DNA from: Bryobacterales bacterium
GTDB taxonomy: Bacteria; Acidobacteriota; Terriglobia; Bryobacterales; Bryobacteraceae
Direction of reading: 5' to 3'
NCBI GenBank assembly: GCA_016789905.1
Contig: JAEUQC010000164.1
Coordinates: 1 to 59,132, forward strand
Length of the DNA stretch: 59,132 nt
A program made the position numbers and the translations under genes. The notes beneath the pieces were generated by a model. It had not been told where the DNA came from and ran no database searches. It worked only from the letters and a program-made list of their open reading frames with translations. Below, piece after piece: positions 25,268-33,928 of the stretch. Every line of letters starts with the position of its first letter. The stretch's first letter is position 1.

Positions 25268-26206
25268 TTACCGAATGAAGATGCCCAAACGCCGCGCCAC
25301 CCATGTGTCATTCCAGCGGCGCACGAACGCACCCAAACTCATAACGGCGAACCATTCCTTCCAGTACCGGACTGGTGAAGACCAATTTAAGAGCGTACCA
25401 ACAATGAGGCTGAAAACAAACTTCGTGAACGAAGGGCGGAGCGGTTCAAAAAACTGATCGCGCTGATCGAGCAGGAAAGATGCATAGCTGTGCGCCCACC
25501 GGAAGGGGACATAGCCGTAGTAGCGGCGGAGGGCGCGGCTGGCTTCCTCAAAGCCCACGGTGCGCTGGCGCAGCGTCTTGTTCGCCCGGTGCATGCGGGA
25601 ATTGGCCAGCAGCGCGTCAATGCGCAGAAGTTGATGACGCTGCCCGAGACGAAGCCACAACTCGTAATCGAAGGCCACCTGGTATTCGGTGTGGAACCCG
25701 CCGATCTCACGCAAGACGGCGGTGCGCAGGAAGCAGGTGGGCTGGCAGATGTAACAGGATTCAATGAGCGTGTTGCGGTCAAAGGGCTCGGTGGGATAGG
25801 TGTCGATGCGATTCCCGTCGTCGTCGATCCAGTAGGCATTGCCGTAAACCCCCGCCAGTTCCGGGCGGCTGGCGAGCCAATGAACCGCGGTGCGGAGAGC
25901 GCCAGGAAAGTACGTATCGTCAGCGTTGATATAGGCGAAAATCTCACCTTTTGCGACGGCAAGTCCCTTTTCCAGAGCCTCCGCCACGCCTCCGTCGGGT
26001 TCAACAATTAGCCTCATGCGATCCGGATTCTTCGCCACAAAATCGCAGATAATTTCGGTGGTCCGGTCCGTCGATCCCCCGTCGATAAGTATGTACTCGA
26101 CGTTCGGGTAATCCTGCGACAAAACACTTTCAATCGTCGCCGCGATATACGGCTCCATATTCAAGCAGGGCGTGATGATCGTGACTAGGGGGTACTTCGT
26201 GTCCAT
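25268..26206 (-). CDS. GT2 glycosyltransferase
   Basis: The 312-aa GT-A enzyme has VTIITPCLNMEPYIAATI at the N terminus, IDGGSTDRT, INADD as the metal-binding DXD equivalent and an acceptor segment QVAFDYELWLRLGQR. The GT2 part of the large fusion has the same layout (Y-N-M, then DYDLWIRV), so the two probably derive from one ancestor. It lacks the C-terminal beta module. It lies upstream of the second gmd and likely shares its transcript. Donor and acceptor cannot be named. Confidence 0.88.
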   Translation of the reverse strand: MDTKYPLVTIITPCLNMEPYIAATIESVLSQDYPNVEYILIDGGSTDRTTEIICDFVAKNPDRMRLIVEPDGGVAEALEKGLAVAKGEIFAYINADDTYFPGALRTAVHWLASRPELAGVYGNAYWIDDDGNRIDTYPTEPFDRNTLIESCYICQPTCFLRTAVLREIGGFHTEYQVAFDYELWLRLGQRHQLLRIDALLANSRMHRANKTLRQRTVGFEEASRALRRYYGYVPFRWAHSYASFLLDQRDQFFEPLRPSFTKFVFSLIVGTLLNWSSPVRYWKEWFAVMSLGAFVRRWNDTWVARRLGIFIR

Positions 26207-26540
26207 CTTTCGTTATCTCGCTGATTGCCAAAAGGAAAGGTCAAAGTTGCCGGGCAAGGATGCAGGGCTTGCGTTTGCATTTTCCGAACTTGGCATTCGG
26301 AGTCTCGGAAGGGCCGGATCCACGACGTGGATTTCGAGAGTCATCCCCCACGACCGGGGGCTAGCATATAAGTATACCATCGGAATTCACATTTCGTTAC
26401 CACAAAATGTTTGTTCTCAATAGATTACGTATTCATGAACCTGCCCAATTTTATAGGGCCTGCCACGCGCCTTCCGTTTCACGAAGAGCACCATAGGTGC
26501 TTCTTGACACCGCCGTCAAGGATTTCTATGCTGGAGTTGA
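26207..26540. other. Intergenic region with small inverted repeats, between divergent GT2 and feoA
   Basis: This 334-bp gap holds no supported gene. It has three short perfect inverted repeats in a row: TCCGAA/TTCGGA at 26283-26301, ATCCAC/GTGGAT at 26318-26332 and CCCCC/GGGGG at 26345-26360. An AT-rich stretch follows to about 26460, then AGCACC/GGTGCT near 26487-26501 and a good promoter toward feoA. Confidence 0.5.
26504..26532 (+). promoter_or_regulatory. Sigma-70-type promoter for feoAB
   Basis: TTGACA (26504-26509), an exact 17-bp spacer and TATGCT (26527-26532) make the best promoter-like sequence seen in the window. Transcription would start at about 26539, just before the GTG at 26541, so either the mRNA is practically leaderless or FeoA starts further in, at 26607 or 26610. 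I see no unambiguous Fur box. Confidence 0.6.
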
Positions 26541-26870
26541 GTGCAACTCACTTTCAACAAGCAAACGGATCTGCCGGAAACCACGGTACCGGACGCGCGG
26601 CGATCGTTGGTGGACCTTCGATGCGGCCAGACGGCCGTGCTCGAATCCCTGGACGTGGCCGATGATCTCAGCCGGCGGCTGATGGAACTCGGTTTCTTCC
26701 CGGGCGGTGATGTGGTGGCCGCCGGGTGCGCACCTGGGGGGGACCCCCGCGTTTACCGGGTGGATGGCTCCGAAATCGCGCTTCGCACGGAGACGGCACG
26801 CCAGTTAAAAGTGCGGGCGGGCTCGATTCGCGGAGACGTTCCTTCGAAGAGCAATTCAGGCCTCCCATGA
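26541..26870 (+). CDS. feoA: FeoA, small SH3-like ferrous-iron transport protein
   Basis: The core SLVDLRCGQTAVLESL ... LMELGFFPGG ... ALRTETARQLKV is the FeoA SH3-like fold, thought to regulate the FeoB G domain. From GTG 26541 (GGAG four bases upstream) the protein has 109 aa, longer than usual FeoA at its N terminus. TTG 26607 or GTG 26610 would give an ordinary 86-87 aa protein and would fit the promoter position better. A 15-residue C-terminal extension is polar. The stop overlaps the feoB ATG (ATGA, 26867-26870). Confidence 0.85.
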   Translation: MQLTFNKQTDLPETTVPDARRSLVDLRCGQTAVLESLDVADDLSRRLMELGFFPGGDVVAAGCAPGGDPRVYRVDGSEIALRTETARQLKVRAGSIRGDVPSKSNSGLP

Positions 26871-28783
26871 GCGCGGGGGACTCCTGCCACAACCTCTCGG
26901 CGGTATCCGAACCCGCGACGGGGCAGGACTCCGAAGGACGATCATTGCGCCACTATGTGGCGCTGGTAGGACCGCCCAATGCGGGCAAAACAACGCTTTT
27001 CAATCGGCTGACCGGGTTACGGCAGAAGGTGGCGAATTTCCCCGGAGTAACAGTGGAATACCACGTGGGAAAAGCGCGGAGCAGTGGCGGGCGAGAGGTG
27101 TTTCTGATCGACCTGCCGGGCATCTACAGCCTGCAGCCGCGTTCGGAAGACGAAGAAGTAACGCGCGACGTTCTGACGGGCGCCAAGGCGGACCTGGGCA
27201 CGCCGGACGCTGTGATTCTGATTCTGGATGCCACTAACTTGCATCGGCATCTGCTTTTGGCCGCGCCGATTCTGAGCCTGGGCCTGCCGACGCTGGTAGT
27301 GCTAAACATGGCCGACGACCTGGAAGCGCGGGGCGGGAGCGTGGACGCGGCCGCGCTGGCGGCGCAACTAGGCAGCCCGGTAGCGCTCATCAGCGCGGCC
27401 ACCGGCCTGGGAGTCCAAAAAGTAGAACAGTTCCTGGACGGCAGCAGCGCCCGCCCGCATGCCGCCGCCAAGCGCGTGGAATTGCCGATTCTGCAGGACT
27501 TGCCGGGGTGCCGCCGGTGGGCCGGGCAGATCGGAAAACAGAGCGACTACCGGGCGCCGGACCCGCCGCTCTGGACGCGGCGGCTCGATGGGTTGTTTCT
27601 TCATCCAGTAGCGGGGCCGCTGGGGTTCCTCGCCGTCGTGATAGCGGTATTTCAGGCCATTTTCAGCGGTGCGAAACCGCTGATGGACGGCGTGGAAAAC
27701 TGGATTACGGTCTCCGGGGAAGCATTGGCCCCGCTGATCGCCAACGATTTGCTGCGCGGATTCCTAATTGAGGGGATATGGTCCGGCGTTGGATCGGTAA
27801 TCATCTTTCTGCCGCAGATCCTCTTGCTGTTCCTGTTCATTGGAATACTGGAGGATTCCGGCTATCTGGCCCGTGCGGCGCTGATTGCGGACCGCACCAT
27901 GGCCTTTGTCGGGCTGCAGGGCAAGGCATTCATTCCGTTGCTGTCCGCCTACGCCTGCGCCGTGCCGGCCATCATGGCCACGCGCACCATTGAGAACAAA
28001 CGCGACCGTCTGGCGACCATTCTCATAGCGCCCTTCATGACTTGCTCGGCGCGCCTGCCTGTGTATCTGCTGATTATCGCCGCGTTCATTCCGGACAGAC
28101 CGCTTTTGGGACCACTGCTGGGTACACAAACGGCGGCGATGCTGGGGCTTTATGTGCTGGGTTTTCTGGCCGCCGTCGGCACAGCGCAACTGTTACGTTC
28201 CACCGTGCTGCGGCGGCAGCAGAGCGTGTTCGTGCTGGAGTTGCCGCCGTACCGGATGCCAAGCCTGCGTTCCCTCGGGCTTCGGCTGTTTGACCGGGCT
28301 ATTGTGTTCTTGAAGCGCGCCGGGACGGTGATTCTGACCGTGTCGGCGTGTCTGTGGATTCTGGCCCACCTGCCGTACAAGGACGGAAAACCGCCGCAAC
28401 TGGAACATAGCTACGCCGGGCAGATCGGCCATATTGTTGAACCAGCCATTCGGCCGCTGGGCTTCGATTGGAAGATCGGCGTCGGGCTGGTGACATCCCT
28501 GGCCGCGCGGGAAGTGATCATCGGCACGCTGGGCACAATCTACGGAATCGAGAACGCAGATAAGGACTCTGTGTCTTTGCAAGAGGCGTTGAAGAAAGAC
28601 CTTTCGCCCGCCGGCGCGGCCGCACTGCTGGTCTTTTTTGCGTTCGCCATGCAGTGCTTTTCGACGATCGCCGTTGTAAGGCGGGAAACTGGCGGCTGGT
28701 TTTGGCCATTTGTGCAGTTTTTTTATATGAGCGCGTTCGCGTACATATCCGCCTGGGGTACCTACATACTCCTGGACCACTAA
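26867..28783 (+). CDS. feoB: FeoB ferrous-iron transporter
   Basis: FeoB carries Fe(II) through the inner membrane using an N-terminal G domain. From ATG 26867 it has 638 aa, short for the family (about 700-770), mainly because the cytosolic C-terminal extension is missing and the loops are short. G motifs are clear: GPPNAGKT (G35-T42), FPGVTVE, DLPG (82-85) and NMAD (147-150). A helical spacer domain and about ten transmembrane helices follow, with conserved gate segments (SAYACAVPAIMATRT, PFMTCSARLPVY, LTSLAAREVIIGTLGT type). FeoC is absent. It is coupled to feoA. Confidence 0.95.
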   Translation: MSAGDSCHNLSAVSEPATGQDSEGRSLRHYVALVGPPNAGKTTLFNRLTGLRQKVANFPGVTVEYHVGKARSSGGREVFLIDLPGIYSLQPRSEDEEVTRDVLTGAKADLGTPDAVILILDATNLHRHLLLAAPILSLGLPTLVVLNMADDLEARGGSVDAAALAAQLGSPVALISAATGLGVQKVEQFLDGSSARPHAAAKRVELPILQDLPGCRRWAGQIGKQSDYRAPDPPLWTRRLDGLFLHPVAGPLGFLAVVIAVFQAIFSGAKPLMDGVENWITVSGEALAPLIANDLLRGFLIEGIWSGVGSVIIFLPQILLLFLFIGILEDSGYLARAALIADRTMAFVGLQGKAFIPLLSAYACAVPAIMATRTIENKRDRLATILIAPFMTCSARLPVYLLIIAAFIPDRPLLGPLLGTQTAAMLGLYVLGFLAAVGTAQLLRSTVLRRQQSVFVLELPPYRMPSLRSLGLRLFDRAIVFLKRAGTVILTVSACLWILAHLPYKDGKPPQLEHSYAGQIGHIVEPAIRPLGFDWKIGVGLVTSLAAREVIIGTLGTIYGIENADKDSVSLQEALKKDLSPAGAAALLVFFAFAMQCFSTIAVVRRETGGWFWPFVQFFYMSAFAYISAWGTYILLDH

Positions 28784-28976
28784 CGGCGAAGGTACTAGTA
28801 ATACGACGCAGTCGCCGGTGCCGGGATCACGAAAAATCAATGCGTTAGGGCGCATCGAACGTACTAGAGGTATCCGATTCCGCCGTTGCGGTGCCGAAGG
28901 CGTACTGCTTACTAAGGTTTTCGGCCAGTTGAAAAGTTCTATTTCGTCCTGGCGTTCGGCTGACCAAACTCTGGTC

Positions 28977-29684
28977 ATGCGAATAATTCACACTCTGCCT
29001 TTGGCCCTGCTGCTGTCTTCCGCTATGTGGGCGCTGCCGGCCCTGCCAATCACGTTCCAGGACGAACTGGACTCTCAAAACTCGAACGACGTGATTGGGA
29101 ACCCGGACTACTTTGAAATCGACTACCTGAAGCTCACCAGTCTGAGCGGCAACACGTTGCAGGTGGACATCCGCTTCAACTACGGCGGCGGCACAAACCT
29201 TAACGGATTCAATATCGCCGGCTTTGCGCCCTCGCTCAACGTCGGGGACTTTTTCCTGACGACGAGTTCCAACACGTACGCATTCATATTGAACGGCCAC
29301 GACGGGCTGGCGACAGGTGGACTGTACCAGATCACGGGCACGCAGACGTCACGCAGCGTTCTTGGCGACCCGGCCGGGGTTTACCGGCCCGACGCGCCGG
29401 TGTGGGCGGCAGCGACGGGCGCGCAGTTGCTATCCACCGGCTCCCAGTCGATCACGACAGTGAACGGCAACTCCACCAATCTTCTGGCGAAGCTGTACCT
29501 CCCGCTCACCGCGAGCCTGCTGAACGATCTGAACTCCGGGTTCGACATCTACTTCGCTGCCGCCACTTGCGGAAACGATGAGATCACCGGCACCGTTCCG
29601 GCCTCCGCCGTGCCGGAGCCGGGCACGTGGATGACGCTCGGCGCCGGGCTGCTTGCCATTGGAGCCTATCGCCGCAAGCGATAG
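28977..29684 (+). CDS. PEP-CTERM sorting-domain exported protein
   Basis: The 235-aa protein starts at ATG 28977, directly before a signal peptide (MRIIHTLPLALLLSSAMW). It ends with the PEP-CTERM tripartite tail: VPEP (212-215), a hydrophobic segment and a basic end (YRRKR). Such proteins are processed by exosortase and are often linked to exopolysaccharide. The body is beta-rich with many Asn, Thr and Gly and a single Cys; I do not recognise its fold. The glycan genes of this window make a connection plausible, but no exosortase gene is present here. Confidence 0.85.
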   Translation: MRIIHTLPLALLLSSAMWALPALPITFQDELDSQNSNDVIGNPDYFEIDYLKLTSLSGNTLQVDIRFNYGGGTNLNGFNIAGFAPSLNVGDFFLTTSSNTYAFILNGHDGLATGGLYQITGTQTSRSVLGDPAGVYRPDAPVWAAATGAQLLSTGSQSITTVNGNSTNLLAKLYLPLTASLLNDLNSGFDIYFAAATCGNDEITGTVPASAVPEPGTWMTLGAGLLAIGAYRRKR

Positions 29685-29713
29685 CCGGTTTTCCGTAATT
29701 CGCGTGATAAAGT

Positions 29714-29741
29714 GGGGATTGCGCCATCCGGCGCAATCCCC
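29714..29741 (+). terminator. Perfect 12-bp hairpin after the PEP-CTERM gene
   Basis: GGGGATTGCGCC, a four-base loop ATCC and GGCGCAATCCCC form an uninterrupted stem starting 30 bases after the stop of the PEP-CTERM gene and ending 15 bases before the trxB ATG. Only GTTT follows, so a Rho-independent terminator is imperfect; mRNA stabilisation or attenuation of trxB is an alternative. Confidence 0.6.
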
Positions 29742-29756
29742 GTTTCGCGTCTACTC

Positions 29757-30680
29757 ATGCATAACGTCATCATTATCGGCTCCGGCTGCGCGGGAAACAC
29801 CGCCGCCATCTACACCGCGCGCGCCTCGCTGAAACCGCTCGTCATCGGCGGTCATGAACCCGGCGGGCAGCTTTCCATCACTTCGGAAGTGGAGAACTTC
29901 CCCGGATTTCCGGAAGGGGTTCTGGGGCCCCAACTGGTGGAGAACATGAAGATTCAGGCGCAGAAGTTCGGCGCTGAATATAGGCACGGCACAGTGGATG
30001 AAGCGATCCTCACCGAACGCCCGTTTCGACTGAAAATCGACGGCGTGTGGGAGGAAACGCGCACACTGATCATCGCTTCCGGCGCTTCGGCGCGGTGGCT
30101 GGGCCTGCCGAATGAGCAGCAGCTGATCGGCAAAGGCGTTAGTTCCTGCGCCACCTGCGACGGCTTTTTCTATCGCAACAAAGAGATCATGGTGATCGGC
30201 GGCGGAGATTCGGCGCTGGAGGAGGCAAACTTCCTCACCCGCTTCGGTAAGCGTGTCACGCTGGTCCACCGGCGGGAGCAGTTCCGCGCGTCGAAAATCA
30301 TGTACGACCGCACGGTCGCCAATCCAAAGATCGAGATTATCACCAATACCGTGGTGGACGACGTTTACGACGTAACCAAGGGCGAAGTGACCGGCGTGCG
30401 CTTACGCAACGTTGTCACCGGCGAGGCGTATGACCGCCCGGTAGATGGCTTCTTCGTCGCCATTGGTCATATTCCGAACACAAAGTTCCTGAATAACCAG
30501 ATCACGCTGGACGAAGATGGCTACATTGTCAGCGCCGGCGGGGCCCGCACGAACATCACCGGCGTATTCCACGCCGGCGACGTGCAGGACCGCACCTATC
30601 GCCAAGCCATCACGGCGGCCGGAGCCGGCTGCATGGCGGCGATTGAAGTGGAACGTCTGCTGGAAGCCGAAGGCCACTAA
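29757..30680 (+). CDS. trxB: Thioredoxin reductase (NADPH)
   Basis: The 307-aa flavoprotein has the FAD motif GSGCAGNTAAIYTARA, the redox-active C131-A-T-C134 followed by DG, the NADPH motif IGGGDSALEEA and a C-terminal FAD segment (GVFHAGDVQD). It reduces thioredoxin with NADPH in the cytosol. ATG 29757 is the usual beginning (MHNVIIIGSG); an in-frame start 45 bp upstream would lie inside the hairpin. One oddity: the first glycine motif reads GSGCAG where GSGPAG is standard. Its stop overlaps the convergent gene ending at 30677. Confidence 0.92.
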   Translation: MHNVIIIGSGCAGNTAAIYTARASLKPLVIGGHEPGGQLSITSEVENFPGFPEGVLGPQLVENMKIQAQKFGAEYRHGTVDEAILTERPFRLKIDGVWEETRTLIIASGASARWLGLPNEQQLIGKGVSSCATCDGFFYRNKEIMVIGGGDSALEEANFLTRFGKRVTLVHRREQFRASKIMYDRTVANPKIEIITNTVVDDVYDVTKGEVTGVRLRNVVTGEAYDRPVDGFFVAIGHIPNTKFLNNQITLDEDGYIVSAGGARTNITGVFHAGDVQDRTYRQAITAAGAGCMAAIEVERLLEAEGH

Positions 30681-32656
30681 TTGGCGGCGGTACGCTGCCG
30701 TTTGTAGCCTTCCTTCAAATATTTCGCCGCTTCTTCCTGCGCGCCCTGCGTGTCATCCCGGGTGCGCACGGCGAGGTTGTATTCATTCACCGCGCGGTCA
30801 CGCTGGCCGGTGATGTCGTAAATTTTCCCCAGATTGATATGCGCCCAGACCTCGGTCCACTTCGGCTCCAGGTCCCCGTCCATGACGGCGCGAAACTCGT
30901 TGGCGGCGGCCTGGTAGTTGTTTTGCAGGAAAAAGATGTCGGCCACACGATAGTGCGCAAGCGAACTGTTCCGGTTGACGTCCAGTGCCTTCTGGAACTC
31001 TTTCAACGCCTCGCCGTGTTCGCCGATATCGGTGAACATTTCCCCCCGTCGAATGGCAACGGCGACCCGCATGGTGGGCGACATGCGCAGCACGCGCAGG
31101 TTCGGATCGATCTCTACCTTTTTCGGCTTGCCAAACGTTTCTACGACGAACTCCGACGACGGGCCTGACACTTCCACGCGCTTGAACTCAGGGTTGCCTT
31201 CGGTCTCGATTTTCAGATCCACTGGCATGCGGAAGGTGTCCAAATCCTGCTGGATCTTTCCCATGATGCGGAAGCCTTTGTTGGTCCGGTACACCGTGAA
31301 ATCGAGTTTGAACTGCGGCGCGCCACTCGATTCAATCCACTGGATGAAGAAGTAACCGAGATCCTGCCCGGCCAGGTCGGAGACCATCTTGCTGATGTCG
31401 TCAGTGCTGACGCTCTTGTTGGCGAACTGTTCCGGAATGGCCTTGATGAACTTCTTGAAATTATCTTCGCCAAGCACGTTGCGCAGCATCTGGTAGACGG
31501 CAGCGCCTTTTGCGGCGGTAGTCGCCCAATACTCCGGCGAATAGTCTTCCAGCCGCGCCGCCTGAATCAGAGGCGGATTATCGATGGTGAGGGCTTCCAC
31601 ATAGGTATCGCGGACTTCGGTTTCCACGGCCCCGGCGGCGGCCGTCTGTTCGGTGTGCAGCAGTTCGGCGTAGCGGGCCATGCCATTGGTGATCCAAAGG
31701 TGGTTTCGGCTGGCCGGTGAAGTCTGGAGCCCATACCAGAGCCGCGCCAATTGATTCGCGAGCAACTTCGGATTCGATTCCTTCCCAATCGCCCTGGGAG
31801 AGAGGAACAACATGCCGGGCGCCGCATAGCCATTGGGCGCGCCATCCGCCGTTTCCACCAGGATCAGATTGGAAGACGGGGCCAAGCCGAACTGGGTGGT
31901 CAGCAGTCCCAACACCTTTCCGGTTTCCTCGCCCCAGGAATCGGCGGCGGCAGCAGACTCGCCGCGGAAATAGATCAACGAGTTCACCCCGCCGGAAGAG
32001 ACCTTCTTCCCTTCCCCTTGCACGATGGCCAAGCTGCCGCCGAAGCCGGGCGAGTTGAAACTGGAGGTCGAGACTACCTTTCCGCCCTCACTCTTCGCCA
32101 TGTCCAGCCCGCCGCTGACAACCTTGTACCCTTCGGGCACCGTCAGCACGAATTCGGATTTATAGCGGTCCGCGGTGTAGCCGGCCACCGGGAACCAGCG
32201 CGAGGGATACATCAGATAGCCGCCCTCTGGTTTCAACGCCGCGAAGTTGATGCCGTACACCGGAGACTCTTCCTCACCGGTCAATTTCCCCTCGTAGCGA
32301 ATGACTACTTCCCGGGTCGAACCTTTCACCATGGGCGGGTCCAACGTCAGCTTGATACTGAAATCCTGGGAACTGCGGCTTGCATCCACGCGCGAATCGT
32401 CCAGGTAGGTTACGCCGCTCACGGTCATCGCGTTGTGCAGTTCGAACGAGGCCTGCGCGATTTTGTCGTCCACGGCGCGGAAGCGCACGCGCGCCTTCGC
32501 GGCAATCGACTGCGTTCGCGGATTCACGTCGGCCGTCACCTGGATCTCTTCCACATCGATCCGGCCAGCCGCCGTGCGCGCCTGCGCCTCAGCCAACTGC
32601 GGCAGCAGTATTGCCGCCGCCCATACCCACATCGCCGCTACATTCTCTCTGCGCAT
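30677..32656 (-). CDS. M1-aminopeptidase-like pseudoenzyme with C-terminal TPRs
   Basis: The 659-aa exported protein has a signal peptide (to about 26), an M1-type beta N-domain (about 33-215, with YPSRWFPVAGYTADRY), an M1-like catalytic domain (about 225-430) and TPR repeats at about 545-650. The zinc site is gone: where M1 peptidases have HExxH it reads N301-Q-L-A-R305, and where they have the WLNEG glutamate it reads WITNG (N324). The YFFIQWIESSG segment of the M1 C-terminal part remains. I infer a binding or scaffolding protein rather than a peptidase. It converges with trxB with a four-base overlap and lies 30 bp downstream of lpxB on the same strand. Confidence 0.85.
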   Translation of the reverse strand: MRRENVAAMWVWAAAILLPQLAEAQARTAAGRIDVEEIQVTADVNPRTQSIAAKARVRFRAVDDKIAQASFELHNAMTVSGVTYLDDSRVDASRSSQDFSIKLTLDPPMVKGSTREVVIRYEGKLTGEEESPVYGINFAALKPEGGYLMYPSRWFPVAGYTADRYKSEFVLTVPEGYKVVSGGLDMAKSEGGKVVSTSSFNSPGFGGSLAIVQGEGKKVSSGGVNSLIYFRGESAAAADSWGEETGKVLGLLTTQFGLAPSSNLILVETADGAPNGYAAPGMLFLSPRAIGKESNPKLLANQLARLWYGLQTSPASRNHLWITNGMARYAELLHTEQTAAAGAVETEVRDTYVEALTIDNPPLIQAARLEDYSPEYWATTAAKGAAVYQMLRNVLGEDNFKKFIKAIPEQFANKSVSTDDISKMVSDLAGQDLGYFFIQWIESSGAPQFKLDFTVYRTNKGFRIMGKIQQDLDTFRMPVDLKIETEGNPEFKRVEVSGPSSEFVVETFGKPKKVEIDPNLRVLRMSPTMRVAVAIRRGEMFTDIGEHGEALKEFQKALDVNRNSSLAHYRVADIFFLQNNYQAAANEFRAVMDGDLEPKWTEVWAHINLGKIYDITGQRDRAVNEYNLAVRTRDDTQGAQEEAAKYLKEGYKRQRTAAN

Positions 32657-32686
32657 CTCTATTCGTCCACTCTTTAAAATCGGGGA

Positions 32687-33865
32687 TTAAGGTTCAGGGA
32701 AAAACCGGGCTGCCAGCAACTCCGCCGCGCGGACCAAAGGGTCCCCTTCTCCGCGCAACTTTGTTTGTATGGTGGCCAACTCACTTCGCATAGCCGTCTG
32801 CGCGGCCTTGTCTTTCAATAATCGCAGCGCGGCTTCCGCCAGCCCTGGACCATCCCCTTCATTCTGCATCAGTTCGGGTACAATCCGGCGTTCGGCCACC
32901 AGGTTCACCATTGTGAAGAACGGCACATCCACCAGCCACCGGCCCAGTTTCCAGGAAACCGGTGAAACCTTGTAGAAAGTTACCATCGGTGTCCCCATCA
33001 ACGCGGCTTCCATAGCTACCGTGCCACTGGCGGCGAGTGCAAGGTCGGCATGGGCGATTGCGTCCCATGTTTCCCCTTCAACTGTTTGGATGGATGCGCG
33101 CGAAATCCGTTCCCGAAAATTTGACCCCGGAAACATGGCATCGTACTTGGTGCCCGCGCGCGCCAGGAATCCGGCCGGCGCGGCCCAAACCGTTTGGAGG
33201 TCTATTTCCGCGCGAATCCGCTCCACCGCATCCACTACTGCGGGCAGGTGGCGGCCCACTTCGCCCAGCCGGCTGCCCGGCAACAGTGTTAACAAGGGTT
33301 TCGCCGGGTTTAACCCGTGCTTTGCGAAAAACGCCTCGCGGGAAAGCGCCGGCCCAGCCAGCCAGGCCAGCGGATGGCCGATATAGGTGGCTTGCGGCAT
33401 TCCCTGGCCGTGGAAGAAGGCAGGTTCAAATGGAAAGATGCACAACAGTTCGTCGATGATCTTCTTCATGGTTTTCACGCGGCCTTTCCGCCACGCCCAC
33501 ACCTGCGGCGCCACCAGATAGGCCACCGGAATACCGCGCTTTTTCGCCTGCGCCGCCACGCGGAAGTGAAAATCAGGGCTGTCGGTGAGAATTGCCAGCC
33601 GCGGGCGCCGTTCCTCCATCGCCCTCACCAGCTTGCGGTACTCCCCGTAGATCCGTGGCAGGTGTTCCAGCACCTCCACCAGGCCCACGACAGCAAGACT
33701 TTCCGATTCAACCACGGCCTCCACGCCCGCCGCCCGCATCCGCGGGCCGGCGCAGCCGAAGAATCGCGCCCCCGGCCAGCGCCGCCGCAGTTCCTCCACC
33801 AGCTTCGCGGCGTACAAATCGCCGGACGCTTCCCCGGCCGATATCAGGATTTCCAAGTGTGCCAA
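32687..33865 (-). CDS. lpxB: Lipid-A-disaccharide synthase
   Basis: LpxB joins UDP-diacylglucosamine with lipid X to form the lipid A disaccharide, on the inner membrane. The 392-aa GT19 protein shows ILISAGEASGDLYAAKLVEEL at its start and FFGCAGPRM. It also has the family-specific YLVAPQVWAWRKGRVKTM, TLLPGSRLGEV with the UDP-binding segment, and ALAASGTVAMEAALMGTPMV. It implies that the organism makes lipid A. The ATG at 33865 diverges from the gene at 33929 with 63 bp between. Confidence 0.95.
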   Translation of the reverse strand: MAHLEILISAGEASGDLYAAKLVEELRRRWPGARFFGCAGPRMRAAGVEAVVESESLAVVGLVEVLEHLPRIYGEYRKLVRAMEERRPRLAILTDSPDFHFRVAAQAKKRGIPVAYLVAPQVWAWRKGRVKTMKKIIDELLCIFPFEPAFFHGQGMPQATYIGHPLAWLAGPALSREAFFAKHGLNPAKPLLTLLPGSRLGEVGRHLPAVVDAVERIRAEIDLQTVWAAPAGFLARAGTKYDAMFPGSNFRERISRASIQTVEGETWDAIAHADLALAASGTVAMEAALMGTPMVTFYKVSPVSWKLGRWLVDVPFFTMVNLVAERRIVPELMQNEGDGPGLAEAALRLLKDKAAQTAMRSELATIQTKLRGEGDPLVRAAELLAARFFPEP

Positions 33866-33928
33866 TGGCTAAAGTCTATCAATGCCCGGAGATCGAGGCC
33901 GCAGTTGTTAGAATTGAAGGAGCATTCG

